Positions 26,766-35,952 of a DNA stretch of 64,000 nt are shown one piece after another. The notes below the pieces were generated by a model, which did no database searches, was not told where the DNA came from, and saw only the letters and a list, made by a program, of their open reading frames with translations. Where the stretch lies: contig JAIETR010000024.1 in assembly GCA_019745075.1 (NCBI GenBank), forward strand, positions 1-64,000, written 5' to 3'. A program made the position numbers and the translations under genes. How positions within the stretch are numbered: the stretch's first letter is position 1; every line of letters starts with the position of its first letter. The stretch is from Qipengyuania sp. (lineage in GTDB: Bacteria; Pseudomonadota; Alphaproteobacteria; Sphingomonadales; Sphingomonadaceae).

Positions 26766-27488
26766 ATGACCACGCTCGACGGCAAGGTCGTCGCGATCAC
26801 CGGTGCCTCGAGCGGGATCGGCAGGGCGATCGCGCGCACGCTGCGGCCGCTTGGAGCCCGACTGGTGCTGAACGCGCTGGCGGACGCCGAACTCGACGCG
26901 TTGCGCGAGGAGTTCGGCACCGATGCCGCGATCGTGGCCGGCGACATCGCGGACGCGAAGACCGGGCAGGACCTGCTTGCCGCGGCGCTGGAGCGGTTCG
27001 GACGCGCCGACGTGCTGGTCAACAATGCCGGCATCTTCCGCAACGGCGCGGTCGACGCAATCGACCTAAACGCGATGGAGCGGATGATCGCAGTCAATTT
27101 CACTGCGGTGGTGCGCAACTGCTATCTCTTCGCGCGCGCCATGACTGCGCAGGGAAGCGGCCACATCGTCAATTTGTCGAGCATCAGCACCACCCTCACG
27201 ACGCCGGGCTGCGGCGTATATGCCGGCACCAAGCGCGCCGTGGAGGGGTTCAGCGAGGCGCTGCGGATCGAACTGGCCGGGACGGGCGTACGTGTGGGCG
27301 TTATCGCGCCGGGCACCACCGACACCGATCTTTTCGACCGCGTGCCGGGCCAGCCACGTAGCTCGAACGTTGCGGTGCGCAAGCTTGATCCCGCCGACCT
27401 GGCGGACGCGGTGCGCTACATGCTCGAACGCCCGGACCACGCCAATATCCCGCACCTCCGCCTCTATTCGGCGGACCAGCGGCACTGA
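26766..27488 (+). CDS. Short-chain dehydrogenase/reductase
   Basis: The 240-residue protein is a classical SDR. It has TGASSGIG at the cofactor loop, NNAG, the catalytic Ser in NLSSISTT and Tyr/Lys in VYAGTKRA. It sits in one operon with the P450, so oxidation of the hydroxyl made by that enzyme to a ketone is likely. Such a ketone could be a Baeyer-Villiger substrate. Confidence 0.92.
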   Translation: MTTLDGKVVAITGASSGIGRAIARTLRPLGARLVLNALADAELDALREEFGTDAAIVAGDIADAKTGQDLLAAALERFGRADVLVNNAGIFRNGAVDAIDLNAMERMIAVNFTAVVRNCYLFARAMTAQGSGHIVNLSSISTTLTTPGCGVYAGTKRAVEGFSEALRIELAGTGVRVGVIAPGTTDTDLFDRVPGQPRSSNVAVRKLDPADLADAVRYMLERPDHANIPHLRLYSADQRH

Positions 27489-27494
27489 CCGTCG

Positions 27495-28463
27495 TCAGCC
27501 TGCCGGGGGGAAGACGGGTACCGCGCAGGCGGCCCGGTATTCGCTCTTGAGTCTTTCCACCAGGCTCTCGACGCTCTCGACCGCCGCGATCGCGGCCAGG
27601 CCCTGGCCGGCGCTGAAGATGTCGCGCCATGGCCGCCTGCCTTCGGGCAGATGGCTGTAATCGCCTCGGCCGGGGGAGCGGGGCAAGGACTCAGGGTCGA
27701 GCCCGATGTCGCGCAGCGACGCTTTCAGCCAATTCGCGCCGACGCCGTTGATCGCCGTCGAGAAGATCACGTCCTCGGCGTCCCCGGCGACCAGCATCGC
27801 CTTATACTCGTCGGGCGCGTCGGCCTCCGCCGTGGCGATGAAGCGCGTGCCCAGATAGGCCAGGTCGGCGCCGAGCATCTCGGCCGCGCGCACGCCCGCG
27901 CCGGTCGAGATCGCGCCGCCCAGCAGGATCGTTCCCGCGAACATCGCGCGGATGCGCGGCACCAGCGCGAACGCACTGATCTGGCCCGAATGCCCACCGC
28001 CTCCCGAGGCGATGCACGTGACGCCGTCGACCTGCGCCTCGATAGCCTTTTCGGCGAAACGCAGGCTGGTGACGTCGTGGAAGATCCGCCCGCCCCAGTC
28101 ATGCACGCGCCGGGCGAGCTCCGCCGGGTTGCCGCGCGCCGAGATGACGATATCGACCCCGTAGCGGCGATATAGGTCGAGCTCGCGGGCCATCTCCGCG
28201 GCGTCGAGCGCGGTCGAGAGATTGACCGCGAGCGGCCCCACCGGCGCGTCCGGGGTTTCGTCCAGTCGCCGCGCAAGCGCATCACGGATTTCGCACAGCC
28301 ATTGCTCGAACTGCTCGAAGCTCGCGGCGTTATGGCGCGGCAGGCCCGCCATGATTCCGGCCTTGCACGCGGCAGCGACAAGGCGCGGACCCGAGACGCC
28401 GATCATCGGCGCGCAGACCAGCGGTAATCGTAGTTGCGCGCGGATGTCGGCGGGCAGGGTCAT
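27495..28463 (-). CDS. Nitronate monooxygenase-family FMN protein
   Basis: The 322-residue TIM-barrel protein resembles 2-nitropropane dioxygenase/nitronate monooxygenase. It has LVCAPMIGVSGPRL at the N-terminus, CIASGGGGHSGQ for FMN phosphate binding, and LLGGAISTGAGV with AYLGTRFIAT. In aromatic and terpenoid gene clusters members are often annotated only by family and may act as FMN oxidases or enoyl reductases rather than on nitro compounds. It follows the flavin hydroxylase by 13 bases. Confidence 0.85.
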   Translation of the reverse strand: MTLPADIRAQLRLPLVCAPMIGVSGPRLVAAACKAGIMAGLPRHNAASFEQFEQWLCEIRDALARRLDETPDAPVGPLAVNLSTALDAAEMARELDLYRRYGVDIVISARGNPAELARRVHDWGGRIFHDVTSLRFAEKAIEAQVDGVTCIASGGGGHSGQISAFALVPRIRAMFAGTILLGGAISTGAGVRAAEMLGADLAYLGTRFIATAEADAPDEYKAMLVAGDAEDVIFSTAINGVGANWLKASLRDIGLDPESLPRSPGRGDYSHLPEGRRPWRDIFSAGQGLAAIAAVESVESLVERLKSEYRAACAVPVFPPAG

Positions 28464-28476
28464 TGGCGCATCGCCT

Positions 28477-30084
28477 TCAGAACCCCGTCACCGTCCGGAT
28501 CAATCGGCGGGCGGCCTCATCGTCGGGCGCGATATCCCCGCGCCAGCAGACATGCGCGTCGGGCCGCACCAGCACGAGCGCGCGCTCGTAGAGCCGGGCG
28601 ATCGAAGGATCCGCGATGTCGATGACCGCCAGGGTCACGCCCTGTTCGCGCGCGGCGCGGGCCAATGCCTCGACATTTGCCTCGGGGTCGAAGCTCAGCA
28701 GCACATAGCCATGCCCGAACAGGTCGATCGTCGAGCGGCCATCGGGCAGCCAGGCATGCGGCGCGCGGTGGCCGGGGCGGGCGGTCTGGCGATAGATCTC
28801 GGGTGGATCCCGCGGCTCGGGAGTGCCGTCCGGAACGATGAGCGGTGACCCCTCGTAGCGATAGCCCATGCCGACGCCGGTCGAGGTCCATTCCTGTTGC
28901 AACGCGGCGCTCATCTCCGCGCCGATCCGCTCGCGCGCTTCATCGCCGCGCGCGCCGGGTGCGAGCACGTCCGAGAAATTCGCGGCCGCGATCCAGCTGG
29001 TGAAATTCTCGGTCGAGATCGAGCTGTTGCGCATCGCGACCGGGCGCCGTTCGGCCTCATAGCCGTCGAGCAGCGCCGGGCCGCCCTGGCCGGTAAGCGT
29101 GGCGTGGAGCATCCAGCCGAGCGCCAGCGCGTCGCCCACGCCGGTGTTCAGGCCATGCCCGCCGGTCGGCGACGTGGTGTGCGCCGCGTCTCCTGCCAGG
29201 AAGACGTTGCCCACCCGGTAGCGGGCGGCCGTGCACTGGCTTCGCCGCCAGGGCAGGACGCGCAGGATCTCGGCCGGAATATCCGGCCCAAACGCGCGTG
29301 CGATGTCCTCGCCAATGTCGTGGACGGCGGGGTCGAGCTTTTCCTCGTTGCCGACCAGCGTGAACCGCCAGAGCGTGCGGCCATCGACCGAGGTGAGGTT
29401 GGCCCAGGTGCCCTTCTCGTCGATGAACATGTAGCGGTTGCGCACGCCGAACTTGGTGTCGCTCAGCTCCGCGCGGATCATCGCGCTCACCGAATAGCTC
29501 AGCATCCGCCCCGGAAAATCCACGTCCAGCCCGCGGCGGATACGGCTGCCCGCGCCGTCGCAGGCGACGAGGTACCGCCCGCGCAGCGTCCGTGCCGCGC
29601 CGGTGGCGATCCCAGTCACGTGGATCGCGACGCCGTCATCGTCCTGTTCCATCCGTTCGAAGCGGTGGCCGTAGAGCAGGTTGACCTTGCCGGTCGCTTC
29701 CGCCGCCTTTGCCAGGATCGGATCGAACAGGAATTGCGGGCATTTCCGCAGCATCTCGACAGCGCCGTCGGGCGGCGTCCTGCCACTTGTCGCCGGGCGC
29801 GGGTCCGCGCCGATATAGAGGCCGTCGAGCGCCGTGCAGTAGATCGTGTCGAGATTGACGTCGTCGGGAAAGCCGCATTCGGCGACGGCATCGGCGATGC
29901 CCCAGAAGCGGCATATCTCCATCGTGCGCTCGTTGAGCGTTCCCGCCTTGGCGAGCAGTTCGATGCCAGTGCCGGCATCGCGCTCTACGACGATGCTGGC
30001 AACACCGCGGCGGCCGAGGTCGAGTGCGGTAGCGAGCCCGACGGGTCCTCCGCCAACGATCAGCACCGGTGCATCCATTGTCAT
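28477..30084 (-). CDS. Class A flavin monooxygenase (aromatic hydroxylase, MhpA-like)
   Basis: The 535-residue protein has the group A hydroxylase motifs: GGGPVGLATALDLGRRG (FAD), the DG motif LVACDGAGSRIRRGL, and GDAAHTTSPTGGHGLNTG. Members hydroxylate phenols with NAD(P)H and oxygen. Its C-terminal thioredoxin-like segment (HAWLPDGRSTIDLF) is typical of the phenol/resorcinol hydroxylase branch. It is only distantly like the second hydroxylase at 43344, so the two probably act on different ring intermediates. The start ATG 30084 is not certain; ATG 30078 is possible. Confidence 0.9.
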   Translation of the reverse strand: MTMDAPVLIVGGGPVGLATALDLGRRGVASIVVERDAGTGIELLAKAGTLNERTMEICRFWGIADAVAECGFPDDVNLDTIYCTALDGLYIGADPRPATSGRTPPDGAVEMLRKCPQFLFDPILAKAAEATGKVNLLYGHRFERMEQDDDGVAIHVTGIATGAARTLRGRYLVACDGAGSRIRRGLDVDFPGRMLSYSVSAMIRAELSDTKFGVRNRYMFIDEKGTWANLTSVDGRTLWRFTLVGNEEKLDPAVHDIGEDIARAFGPDIPAEILRVLPWRRSQCTAARYRVGNVFLAGDAAHTTSPTGGHGLNTGVGDALALGWMLHATLTGQGGPALLDGYEAERRPVAMRNSSISTENFTSWIAAANFSDVLAPGARGDEARERIGAEMSAALQQEWTSTGVGMGYRYEGSPLIVPDGTPEPRDPPEIYRQTARPGHRAPHAWLPDGRSTIDLFGHGYVLLSFDPEANVEALARAAREQGVTLAVIDIADPSIARLYERALVLVRPDAHVCWRGDIAPDDEAARRLIRTVTGF

Positions 30085-30188
30085 CGGGGTCCACTTCCGG
30101 CGCACGCCGTGGTTTCGGGGAGCGGGACAGCTGCTTTCTGTCGAGTATCAGGCATCGTCACCGCGATGCCGCTCTCTTCTGCGCCGCG

Positions 30189-30213
30189 CAATGTCCCGGG
30201 TCGGGGTACATTG
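30189..30213. promoter_or_regulatory. Operator candidate upstream of the flavin hydroxylase
   Basis: CAATGTCCC and GGGGTACATTG form an inverted repeat whose outer arms, CAATGT and ACATTG, match perfectly. It begins 105 bases before the hydroxylase start and ends at the stop codon of the transporter gene. Its geometry resembles the palindrome at 17807, with a variant centre. Confidence 0.4.
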
Positions 30214-31848
30214 CTACGCCAAGTCGGTCGGCGTTACGGGGACCTCGGTGGAATGGCCTTGGGGCGCGACCACGAACCGGCGGATTCGGGGCGCTTCGTC
30301 ACCGTGGTCGAGCGCGCGGATTTGTGCGAAAAGCTGCGCTTCGTATTCGGCGATGCGTTCGCGATGGCGCAGATAGTCCGACCAGGCGCGCAAGTCGATG
30401 GTCTCGACCCAGATTTCGGGATCGCTCATATCCTGAAGCAATTGCCAGCGCCGCGCGCCATTGCGCCCGCGGATGCGTCTCCGTTCCTGCATGAGCGCGA
30501 GGAATTTGGGGTGATCCGCCACCTGGATGCGGAACTCGGTGAACAGCACTACCGGGCTATCCTGCCGGTTCGGGGTGACTTCCGCCTCGATCGGCTTCCG
30601 CCCGCTGAATGGCATAAGGTCGAGGTCGTTCGAACCGCGCAGTGGCAGCCAGCGCGTCAATGCGACGACGCCGAGCTGAAGCGCTGCGGAGACGAGCAGC
30701 GCGTCGCGAACGCCATGGTGATCAGCCAGGAACCCGCCCAGCCAGCTGCCTGCCGCGACTCCGCCAAAGGCAGCCATCTGATAGAGGGCGAGTGCACGCG
30801 CGAGTACCCAATTGGGCGCGTTCATCTGCACCGTGACGTTCAACGTCGAAAAGGTGACGAGCCAGCCGGCGCCCGTGAGCGCGAGGGCTGCGAGGGACAG
30901 TGCCAGCAAGGGGCTGAGCGCGATGCCGATGGTTCCGATCACGAACACCAGCGAGAAGATGCGTGAGAGCTGCTCGGGCGACCAGCGCCTGCCCAGCTTC
31001 CCGATGCCCAGCCCGCCCGCCACCGCGCCAAGCCCGAAAGCGCCGAGCAGCAGCCCATAAGTGAAGGCATTGCCATGCATGCGGTCGCGCACGATCAGCG
31101 GCAACAGCGCCTGTACGCTGCTCGCCGTCAGCCCAAACAACGCGGCGCGGGGAAGCACTGTCAGGATTGCCGGAGCCATCGCGACATAGCGGATGCCGGC
31201 GCCGATCGCGGCGATGAAGCTTTCCCGGGGCAGCGTGCGCGTCGTGCGCGGGCGGCGCCAGCGGCGGAGCGCGGCGAGCATGCCGATGTTGCTGAGCGCA
31301 TTGGCGACGAAGGCGACAGCAGGTCCGCCCGCCGCGACGATGAGCCCACCGATCGCCGGGCCCACGCTGCGGGCGAGGTTGAAGCCGACGCTGTTCAATG
31401 CGATCGCGCTGGGCAAAGCTGCGCGCGGCACCATCTCGCCGACCGCTGCCTGCCACGCCGGCGTCTTCATCGCGCCCCCGCACCCGATCAGGAAGGTGAA
31501 GATCAGCAGCGACCACGGGCTCAGCCATCCCGCCCATGCACAAAAGGCAAGCGCTGCCGAGGCGATCATCGTGAACGCCTGGGCCATCATCATCACGTCG
31601 CGGCGATCGAATCGATCGGCGATGGTGCCGCTCCAGAGCGCCAGCAGCATCAGCGGCAACGCCGTGCTCGCCTGAACGAGCGCGATCATCTGTTCGGACG
31701 TGGTGAGCGAGATCATCAGCCACGACGCGCCGACTAGCTGGATCAGGCTGCCCAGATTGGACAGGGTGTTCGCCGCCCAGATCTCCCTGAACGTCCGCGA
31801 GGCGAGGGGCGAGGAGCCTTCTGCCGGGGCGGGAGGTCCGTCGCTCAT
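30214..31848 (-). CDS. MFS transporter with C-terminal soluble domain (MFS_3 type)
   Basis: This inner-membrane transporter has 544 residues. The first 420 or so hold about 12 hydrophobic segments and the loop DRFDRRDVMM of the major facilitator family (residues about 80-90). After residue 420 there is a soluble region of some 115 residues (SPVVLFTEFRIQVADHP, WVETIDLRAWSDYLRH) like the monooxygenase-fold tail that marks the MFS_3/EntS-like branch. Its role could be uptake or efflux of pathway intermediates. It follows the ferredoxin reductase by 24 bases on the same strand. Confidence 0.88.
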   Translation of the reverse strand: MSDGPPAPAEGSSPLASRTFREIWAANTLSNLGSLIQLVGASWLMISLTTSEQMIALVQASTALPLMLLALWSGTIADRFDRRDVMMMAQAFTMIASAALAFCAWAGWLSPWSLLIFTFLIGCGGAMKTPAWQAAVGEMVPRAALPSAIALNSVGFNLARSVGPAIGGLIVAAGGPAVAFVANALSNIGMLAALRRWRRPRTTRTLPRESFIAAIGAGIRYVAMAPAILTVLPRAALFGLTASSVQALLPLIVRDRMHGNAFTYGLLLGAFGLGAVAGGLGIGKLGRRWSPEQLSRIFSLVFVIGTIGIALSPLLALSLAALALTGAGWLVTFSTLNVTVQMNAPNWVLARALALYQMAAFGGVAAGSWLGGFLADHHGVRDALLVSAALQLGVVALTRWLPLRGSNDLDLMPFSGRKPIEAEVTPNRQDSPVVLFTEFRIQVADHPKFLALMQERRRIRGRNGARRWQLLQDMSDPEIWVETIDLRAWSDYLRHRERIAEYEAQLFAQIRALDHGDEAPRIRRFVVAPQGHSTEVPVTPTDLA

Positions 31849-31872
31849 CCGCGTGGCACGGCAAACATGCGC

Positions 31873-33117
31873 CTAGAGTTGCGGCGTTGCGGCAGCGGCC
31901 AGCTCCTTGAGCGGAACGTCGGCACGCGCGATTGCATTCGGATCGAGGGCGATACGCGAAGTGATCAGCGCGCGGCCCTGGACATAGTCCTTGGTCATGT
32001 TGACGCAATCGAGGGCGATCACGCGGCCCTGCCTCAGATAGACCACCGAGAAGCTGCGGGTGGCCGGGTCGCCGCGCACCACCGTCGCATCGTGGCCGAT
32101 CGACAGGCCGACGGTCTGGAGCTTGATGTCGTACTGGTTGGACCAGAACCAGGGCACGGCGTCGTAGCGGAGCGCCTGGCCCATGATCGTCTTGGCGACG
32201 AGCGTCGCCTGGTCCGTAGCGTTCTGCACTGATTCGAGGCGAAGCAATGCGCCATCGGCAAAGTCGGTCGGATGCGCGGCGCAGTCGCCGATTGCGAAGA
32301 TGTCAGGCAGGTTTGTGCGGCATTGCGCATCCACGGTGACGCCGTTGCCGCCCGCGGCGCCCGCAGCAAGCAGCGGTTCGACCGCGGGGACGATGCCGAT
32401 GCCGACGATGATCATCTGCGCCGCCAGTGTCTCCCCGGTCGCCAGGCGCACGCCGGTGACGCGGCCATCCCGCGCCTCGATGCTTTCGATCGAAACGCCC
32501 AGGCGGATATCCACCCCGTGGCTGCGGTGCTCGGCTTCGAAGAAGCGCGAAAGCGGCTCGCCGGCGACGCGCGCCAGCACCCGGTCCTGCGCCTCCAGTA
32601 CCGTGATCGACTTGCCGAACTTGGTGAGCACGGCTGCCGCCTCCAGCCCGATATAGCCGCCGCCGATGACGATGACGCGCTGGGTCCCGCCGAGCTCGGC
32701 CTCGAGCTGGTCAACGTCGGCGCGGGTGCGCACGTGATGAAGCCCCGCCAGTATGCCGACATCGGGCATGCGGCGCGGATGACCGCCGGTTGCCCATATC
32801 AACGTCCCGTATCGAACGCTTTGCCCGTCGGCGCATTGGAGCGCGTGCGCATCGGGATCGACCGCGACGACGCGCTCGCCCAGCCGCATCGTGATCGCGC
32901 GGTCGTGCCAGAAATCGGCCGGGCGGATCAATATCCGCTCGAAGCTCTTTTCCTTCGCCAGATATTCCTTGCTGAGCGGGGGGCGCTCATAGGGAAGCTC
33001 CGGCTCCTCGCCGATGACTGCGATCGTTCCTTCGAATTTCTGCTGCCGCAGCGCGATCGCCGCCTGCGCCCCGCCATGGCCCGCTCCGACGATGACAATG
33101 TCGTAACCAATAGTCAC
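31873..33117 (-). CDS. NAD(P)H-dependent ferredoxin/rubredoxin reductase
   Basis: The 414-residue FAD protein has the BenD/putidaredoxin-reductase layout. [18 protein letters not shown] binds [14 protein letters not shown] follows, [17 protein letters not shown] binds NAD(P)H, and [12 protein letters not shown] is the second FAD motif. It would supply electrons through a ferredoxin to the P450 at 25457 and perhaps to the Rieske oxygenase at 51007. The start is GTG 33117 with GGAGAG six bases upstream. It is divergent from the Baeyer-Villiger gene at 33265. Confidence 0.93.
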   Translation of the reverse strand: MTIGYDIVIVGAGHGGAQAAIALRQQKFEGTIAVIGEEPELPYERPPLSKEYLAKEKSFERILIRPADFWHDRAITMRLGERVVAVDPDAHALQCADGQSVRYGTLIWATGGHPRRMPDVGILAGLHHVRTRADVDQLEAELGGTQRVIVIGGGYIGLEAAAVLTKFGKSITVLEAQDRVLARVAGEPLSRFFEAEHRSHGVDIRLGVSIESIEARDGRVTGVRLATGETLAAQMIIVGIGIVPAVEPLLAAGAAGGNGVTVDAQCRTNLPDIFAIGDCAAHPTDFADGALLRLESVQNATDQATLVAKTIMGQALRYDAVPWFWSNQYDIKLQTVGLSIGHDATVVRGDPATRSFSVVYLRQGRVIALDCVNMTKDYVQGRALITSRIALDPNAIARADVPLKELAAAATPQL

Positions 33118-33224
33118 TGCCGCTCTCCAGCACGTCCGCTAAGCGCGCCCGAAGGCATTTGACGCGATCGTAGCGTGTCGCTTCTGCCATGTTTGCTGGC
33201 TCCCCGTCGAACAATCCCCGCGAA

Positions 33225-33234
33225 GGGGACATGC
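33225..33234. promoter_or_regulatory. GGGGACATGC half-site between reductase and BVMO genes
   Basis: This ten-base arm is identical to the right arm of the palindrome at 17807-17830. The left half (TCCCC at 33215-33219) is only partly conserved. It lies 30 bases before the BVMO start and about 108 bases from the reductase start. Confidence 0.4.
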
Positions 33235-33264
33235 CGAACGCGGACACGGCCGCGAAATGAGGGC

Positions 33265-34872
33265 ATGGCTGAAAATATCAGACTCGATGCAATCGTGGTT
33301 GGCGCAGGATTTGCGGGGCTCTACGCCGTCCACAAGTTGCGCGAGCAGGGCCTCTCGGTTCAGGGCTATGAGCGCGGCGCCGGTGTCGGCGGCGTCTGGT
33401 ACTGGAACCGCTACCCGGGCGCGCGCTGCGACATCGAGAGCATGGAATATTCGTACAGCTTCTCGGAAGCGCTCCAGCAGGAATGGGAGTGGAAAGAAAA
33501 GTTCGCGAGCCAGCCGGAGATCCTCGCTTATCTCAACCATGTCGCCGACCGGTTCGACCTGCGCCGCAGCTACCGGTTCGAGACCGAGGTTCGGTCGGCG
33601 CATTATGACGCGGAAGAGGGCGCATGGACTCTCACGCTCAGCGACGGTTCCGCGGCAGTATCGCGCTATCTCATCCTCGGGGTCGGATGTCTTTCCACGG
33701 CGATGAAGCCGCGGATAGAGAGCGCGGAGCGCTTCGCCGGGCAAATCCTGCATACCGGCCACTGGCCGCACGAAGGCGTTGATCTTGCCGGCAAGCGCGT
33801 CGGTATCGTCGGGACGGGGTCGTCCGGGGTCCAGGCGGTCCCGATGATCGCCCGGCAGGCGGCGGAACTGACCGTGTTCCAGCGCACGGCAACCTACACC
33901 GTCCCGGCGCGCAATGCGCCGCTCGATCCTGCGGAAGTGCATCGCGTAAAGTCGGACTATGCCGATTTCCGGCGGCGCAACCGCAAGATGGTCGGCGCGC
34001 GGGGTGCCGACCGGCTCAATCCCGATCCGAAATCGGTGTTCGCAGCCTCGCCGGAGGAGCGCCGCGATGCGTTCCTCGCGCGGTGGGCGGAAGGCGGGAT
34101 GGGGATTCAGGCCACCTATAGCGACCTGCGGTCCGATCTCGAGGCGAACGCGATCGTCGCCGATTTCGTCCGTGATCAGATCCGCGCGACGGTGCAGGAC
34201 CCGCAGACGGCCGAACTGCTTTGCCCCAAACAGATTCTGGGCTGCAAGCGGATGTGCATCGACACCGGTTATTACGAGACATTCAACCTGCCCCACGTCC
34301 GCCTGGTCGACGTAAAGGCGAACCCGCTCGCGCACTTCACCGAAACGGGGCTGGTGGCAGGCGAGATCGAATATCCGCTCGACGTGGCGATCTTCGCAAC
34401 CGGCTTCGATGCGATGACCGGCTCACTGCTGGCGATGGACATTCGCGGGCGGGATGGCGTGACGCTGCGCGATGCCTGGGCCGCCGGGCCGCGCACCTAT
34501 CTGGGGGTGGGCACCCTCGGTTTTCCCAACATGTTCATCCTCGCGGGTCCGGGAAGCCCCTCGGTGCTCGCCAACGTTCCCATCGCCGCGGAGCAGCATG
34601 TTGACTGGATTGCCGGCATGATCGCCTATCTCGATGCGCGCGGCGCAAAGGCGATCGAGCCGCAGCAGTGCGCGCAAGACGAATGGGTCGAGCATGTCAA
34701 CGCAGTGGCGGCCGGCACGCTCTATACCAGTTGCGATTCCTGGTATCTAGGCGCGAACGTCCCCGGAAAATCTCGGGTGTTCATGCCCTTGCTTGGCTTT
34801 CCCGCCTACGAAGCCAGATGCGACGCGGTCGCGGCCGAGGGCTATTCGGGCTTCGACATCACACCGGCATAG
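33265..34872 (+). CDS. Baeyer-Villiger monooxygenase (cyclohexanone/phenylacetone type)
   Basis: Baeyer-Villiger enzymes insert oxygen next to a ketone to make an ester or lactone. The 535-residue protein has the FAD motif VVGAGFAGLYAV, the NADPH motif GIVGTGSSGVQAV and the fingerprint FAGQILHTGHWPHEG, with the F-x-G-x(3)-H-x(3)-W-P pattern. GVWYWNRYPGARCD is the usual segment after FAD binding. Its length fits cyclohexanone and phenylacetone monooxygenases. The start ATG 33265 has GAGGGC upstream. It is a single gene, tail to tail with a LysR gene. Confidence 0.95.
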   Translation: MAENIRLDAIVVGAGFAGLYAVHKLREQGLSVQGYERGAGVGGVWYWNRYPGARCDIESMEYSYSFSEALQQEWEWKEKFASQPEILAYLNHVADRFDLRRSYRFETEVRSAHYDAEEGAWTLTLSDGSAAVSRYLILGVGCLSTAMKPRIESAERFAGQILHTGHWPHEGVDLAGKRVGIVGTGSSGVQAVPMIARQAAELTVFQRTATYTVPARNAPLDPAEVHRVKSDYADFRRRNRKMVGARGADRLNPDPKSVFAASPEERRDAFLARWAEGGMGIQATYSDLRSDLEANAIVADFVRDQIRATVQDPQTAELLCPKQILGCKRMCIDTGYYETFNLPHVRLVDVKANPLAHFTETGLVAGEIEYPLDVAIFATGFDAMTGSLLAMDIRGRDGVTLRDAWAAGPRTYLGVGTLGFPNMFILAGPGSPSVLANVPIAAEQHVDWIAGMIAYLDARGAKAIEPQQCAQDEWVEHVNAVAAGTLYTSCDSWYLGANVPGKSRVFMPLLGFPAYEARCDAVAAEGYSGFDITPA

Positions 34873-34882
34873 GGATGCCAGC

Positions 34883-35812
34883 TCAATCGCCGATGATGCG
34901 ACCGGCCCAACGGCCGCTCCGCACCAGATCGCTCGCCACCTGCGCGAAGGCATCGCCGACGAAGCGCGCCGCCGGCATCGCAGGGCGGTCGGCCGGATAG
35001 GCGATCAATACGCGTCGGCTGGGTGCAGGCTCGATGAGCGGCGCCGCGGTCAGCGCGCCGCTCAGCACCTGCGCATGGATCGGCGCGAGCGGCAGGATCG
35101 TCATGCCGAAACCGCCGCGAACCAGGTCGATCATCGCAGTCAGCGAATCGACTTCGAGCGAAGAGGTAAGCGTGATGCCCGCGCGGCTCGCATAGGCGTC
35201 GAGGATATTGCGCAGGCCATGCGCGGGGCTGGGCAGCACGAGCTGCTCGCCGGCCAGAGACTGGAACGCCACGGGCGTTTCCATCGCAAGCCGCTGCTTG
35301 CTGCTGCCGACGAGGAGGAGCGCTTCATCGAGGATGGCGCGCGTCCGCACCAATCCGCTCTCCTGGGTATCATAGGCCACGCAGCAGTCGAGCTCGCCAC
35401 GCTTGAGCCATTCGACGAGATGCCCGGAAAAGCCCGAGGTGAAGCTGAGCGATAGCTGGGGATGCGCGTCGCGGATCGCGCGGACGAGGGGGAGTGTCGC
35501 GACTTCGGCCACCGTCGGCGTGACGCCCACGCGCACACGCCCGAGATACGACGTGCTGCCCTCGACCGCGAGCCGCCGGATCTTGTCGAGGGAGGCCAGT
35601 ATCTCGCCGGCCGGATCGAGCAACCGCTGGCCCAGTTCGGTCAGGACCATTCCCCGCCCGTGGCGCGTGAAAAGCGGCGCGTTGAGCTCGGCTTCCATCA
35701 GCCGGATCTGCCGGCTGAGCGCGGGCTGGGCGATGCCGAGCCGCGCCGCCGCCTTGCTGACGCTCCCGAGCTCGGCGACGTGGATCAGCGTCTTTAGCTG
35801 CGAGATATCCAT
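34883..35812 (-). CDS. LysR regulator of the itaconate-type operon
   Basis: The 309-residue LysR protein has the helix-turn-helix SVSKAAARLGIAQPALSRQI and a standard effector domain. An ATG at 35833 is also in frame, but it lies inside a LysR-box-like repeat (35832-35846), so ATG 35812 is preferred. The gene is divergent from the acyl-CoA dehydrogenase, CoA-transferase, hydratase and lyase set, as the RipR-type regulator is in itaconate clusters. Activation by a C5 dicarboxylate or its CoA ester is therefore a reasonable inference. Confidence 0.9.
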   Translation of the reverse strand: MDISQLKTLIHVAELGSVSKAAARLGIAQPALSRQIRLMEAELNAPLFTRHGRGMVLTELGQRLLDPAGEILASLDKIRRLAVEGSTSYLGRVRVGVTPTVAEVATLPLVRAIRDAHPQLSLSFTSGFSGHLVEWLKRGELDCCVAYDTQESGLVRTRAILDEALLLVGSSKQRLAMETPVAFQSLAGEQLVLPSPAHGLRNILDAYASRAGITLTSSLEVDSLTAMIDLVRGGFGMTILPLAPIHAQVLSGALTAAPLIEPAPSRRVLIAYPADRPAMPAARFVGDAFAQVASDLVRSGRWAGRIIGD

Positions 35813-35831
35813 TCGACGGACATAGCGAGCC

Positions 35832-35846
35832 ATACAATTCGTGTAT
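35832..35846. promoter_or_regulatory. LysR box ATAC-N7-GTAT
   Basis: ATACAATTCGTGTAT matches the ATAC-N7-GTAT form of LysR binding sites and is a perfect 5-bp dyad. It lies between the divergent LysR and acyl-CoA dehydrogenase genes, 20 bases from the regulator start, suited to autoregulation and activation of the operon. Confidence 0.6.
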
Positions 35847-35952
35847 AGCTCATTGGCTGAAACTATATTCGTCCGTGCGGGGCTGAAGACGTAGTCAAAT
35901 CTCGATAGTCAGCCCGCGGCAGATGCGCCGTACGAGAATTAGGGGACGCCCA

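Noticed and set aside
28897..30966. Open frame of 689 codons on the + strand
   Set aside because: It is antisense to the flavin hydroxylase and MFS transporter, which have clear motifs; composition is that of a mirrored GC-rich gene.
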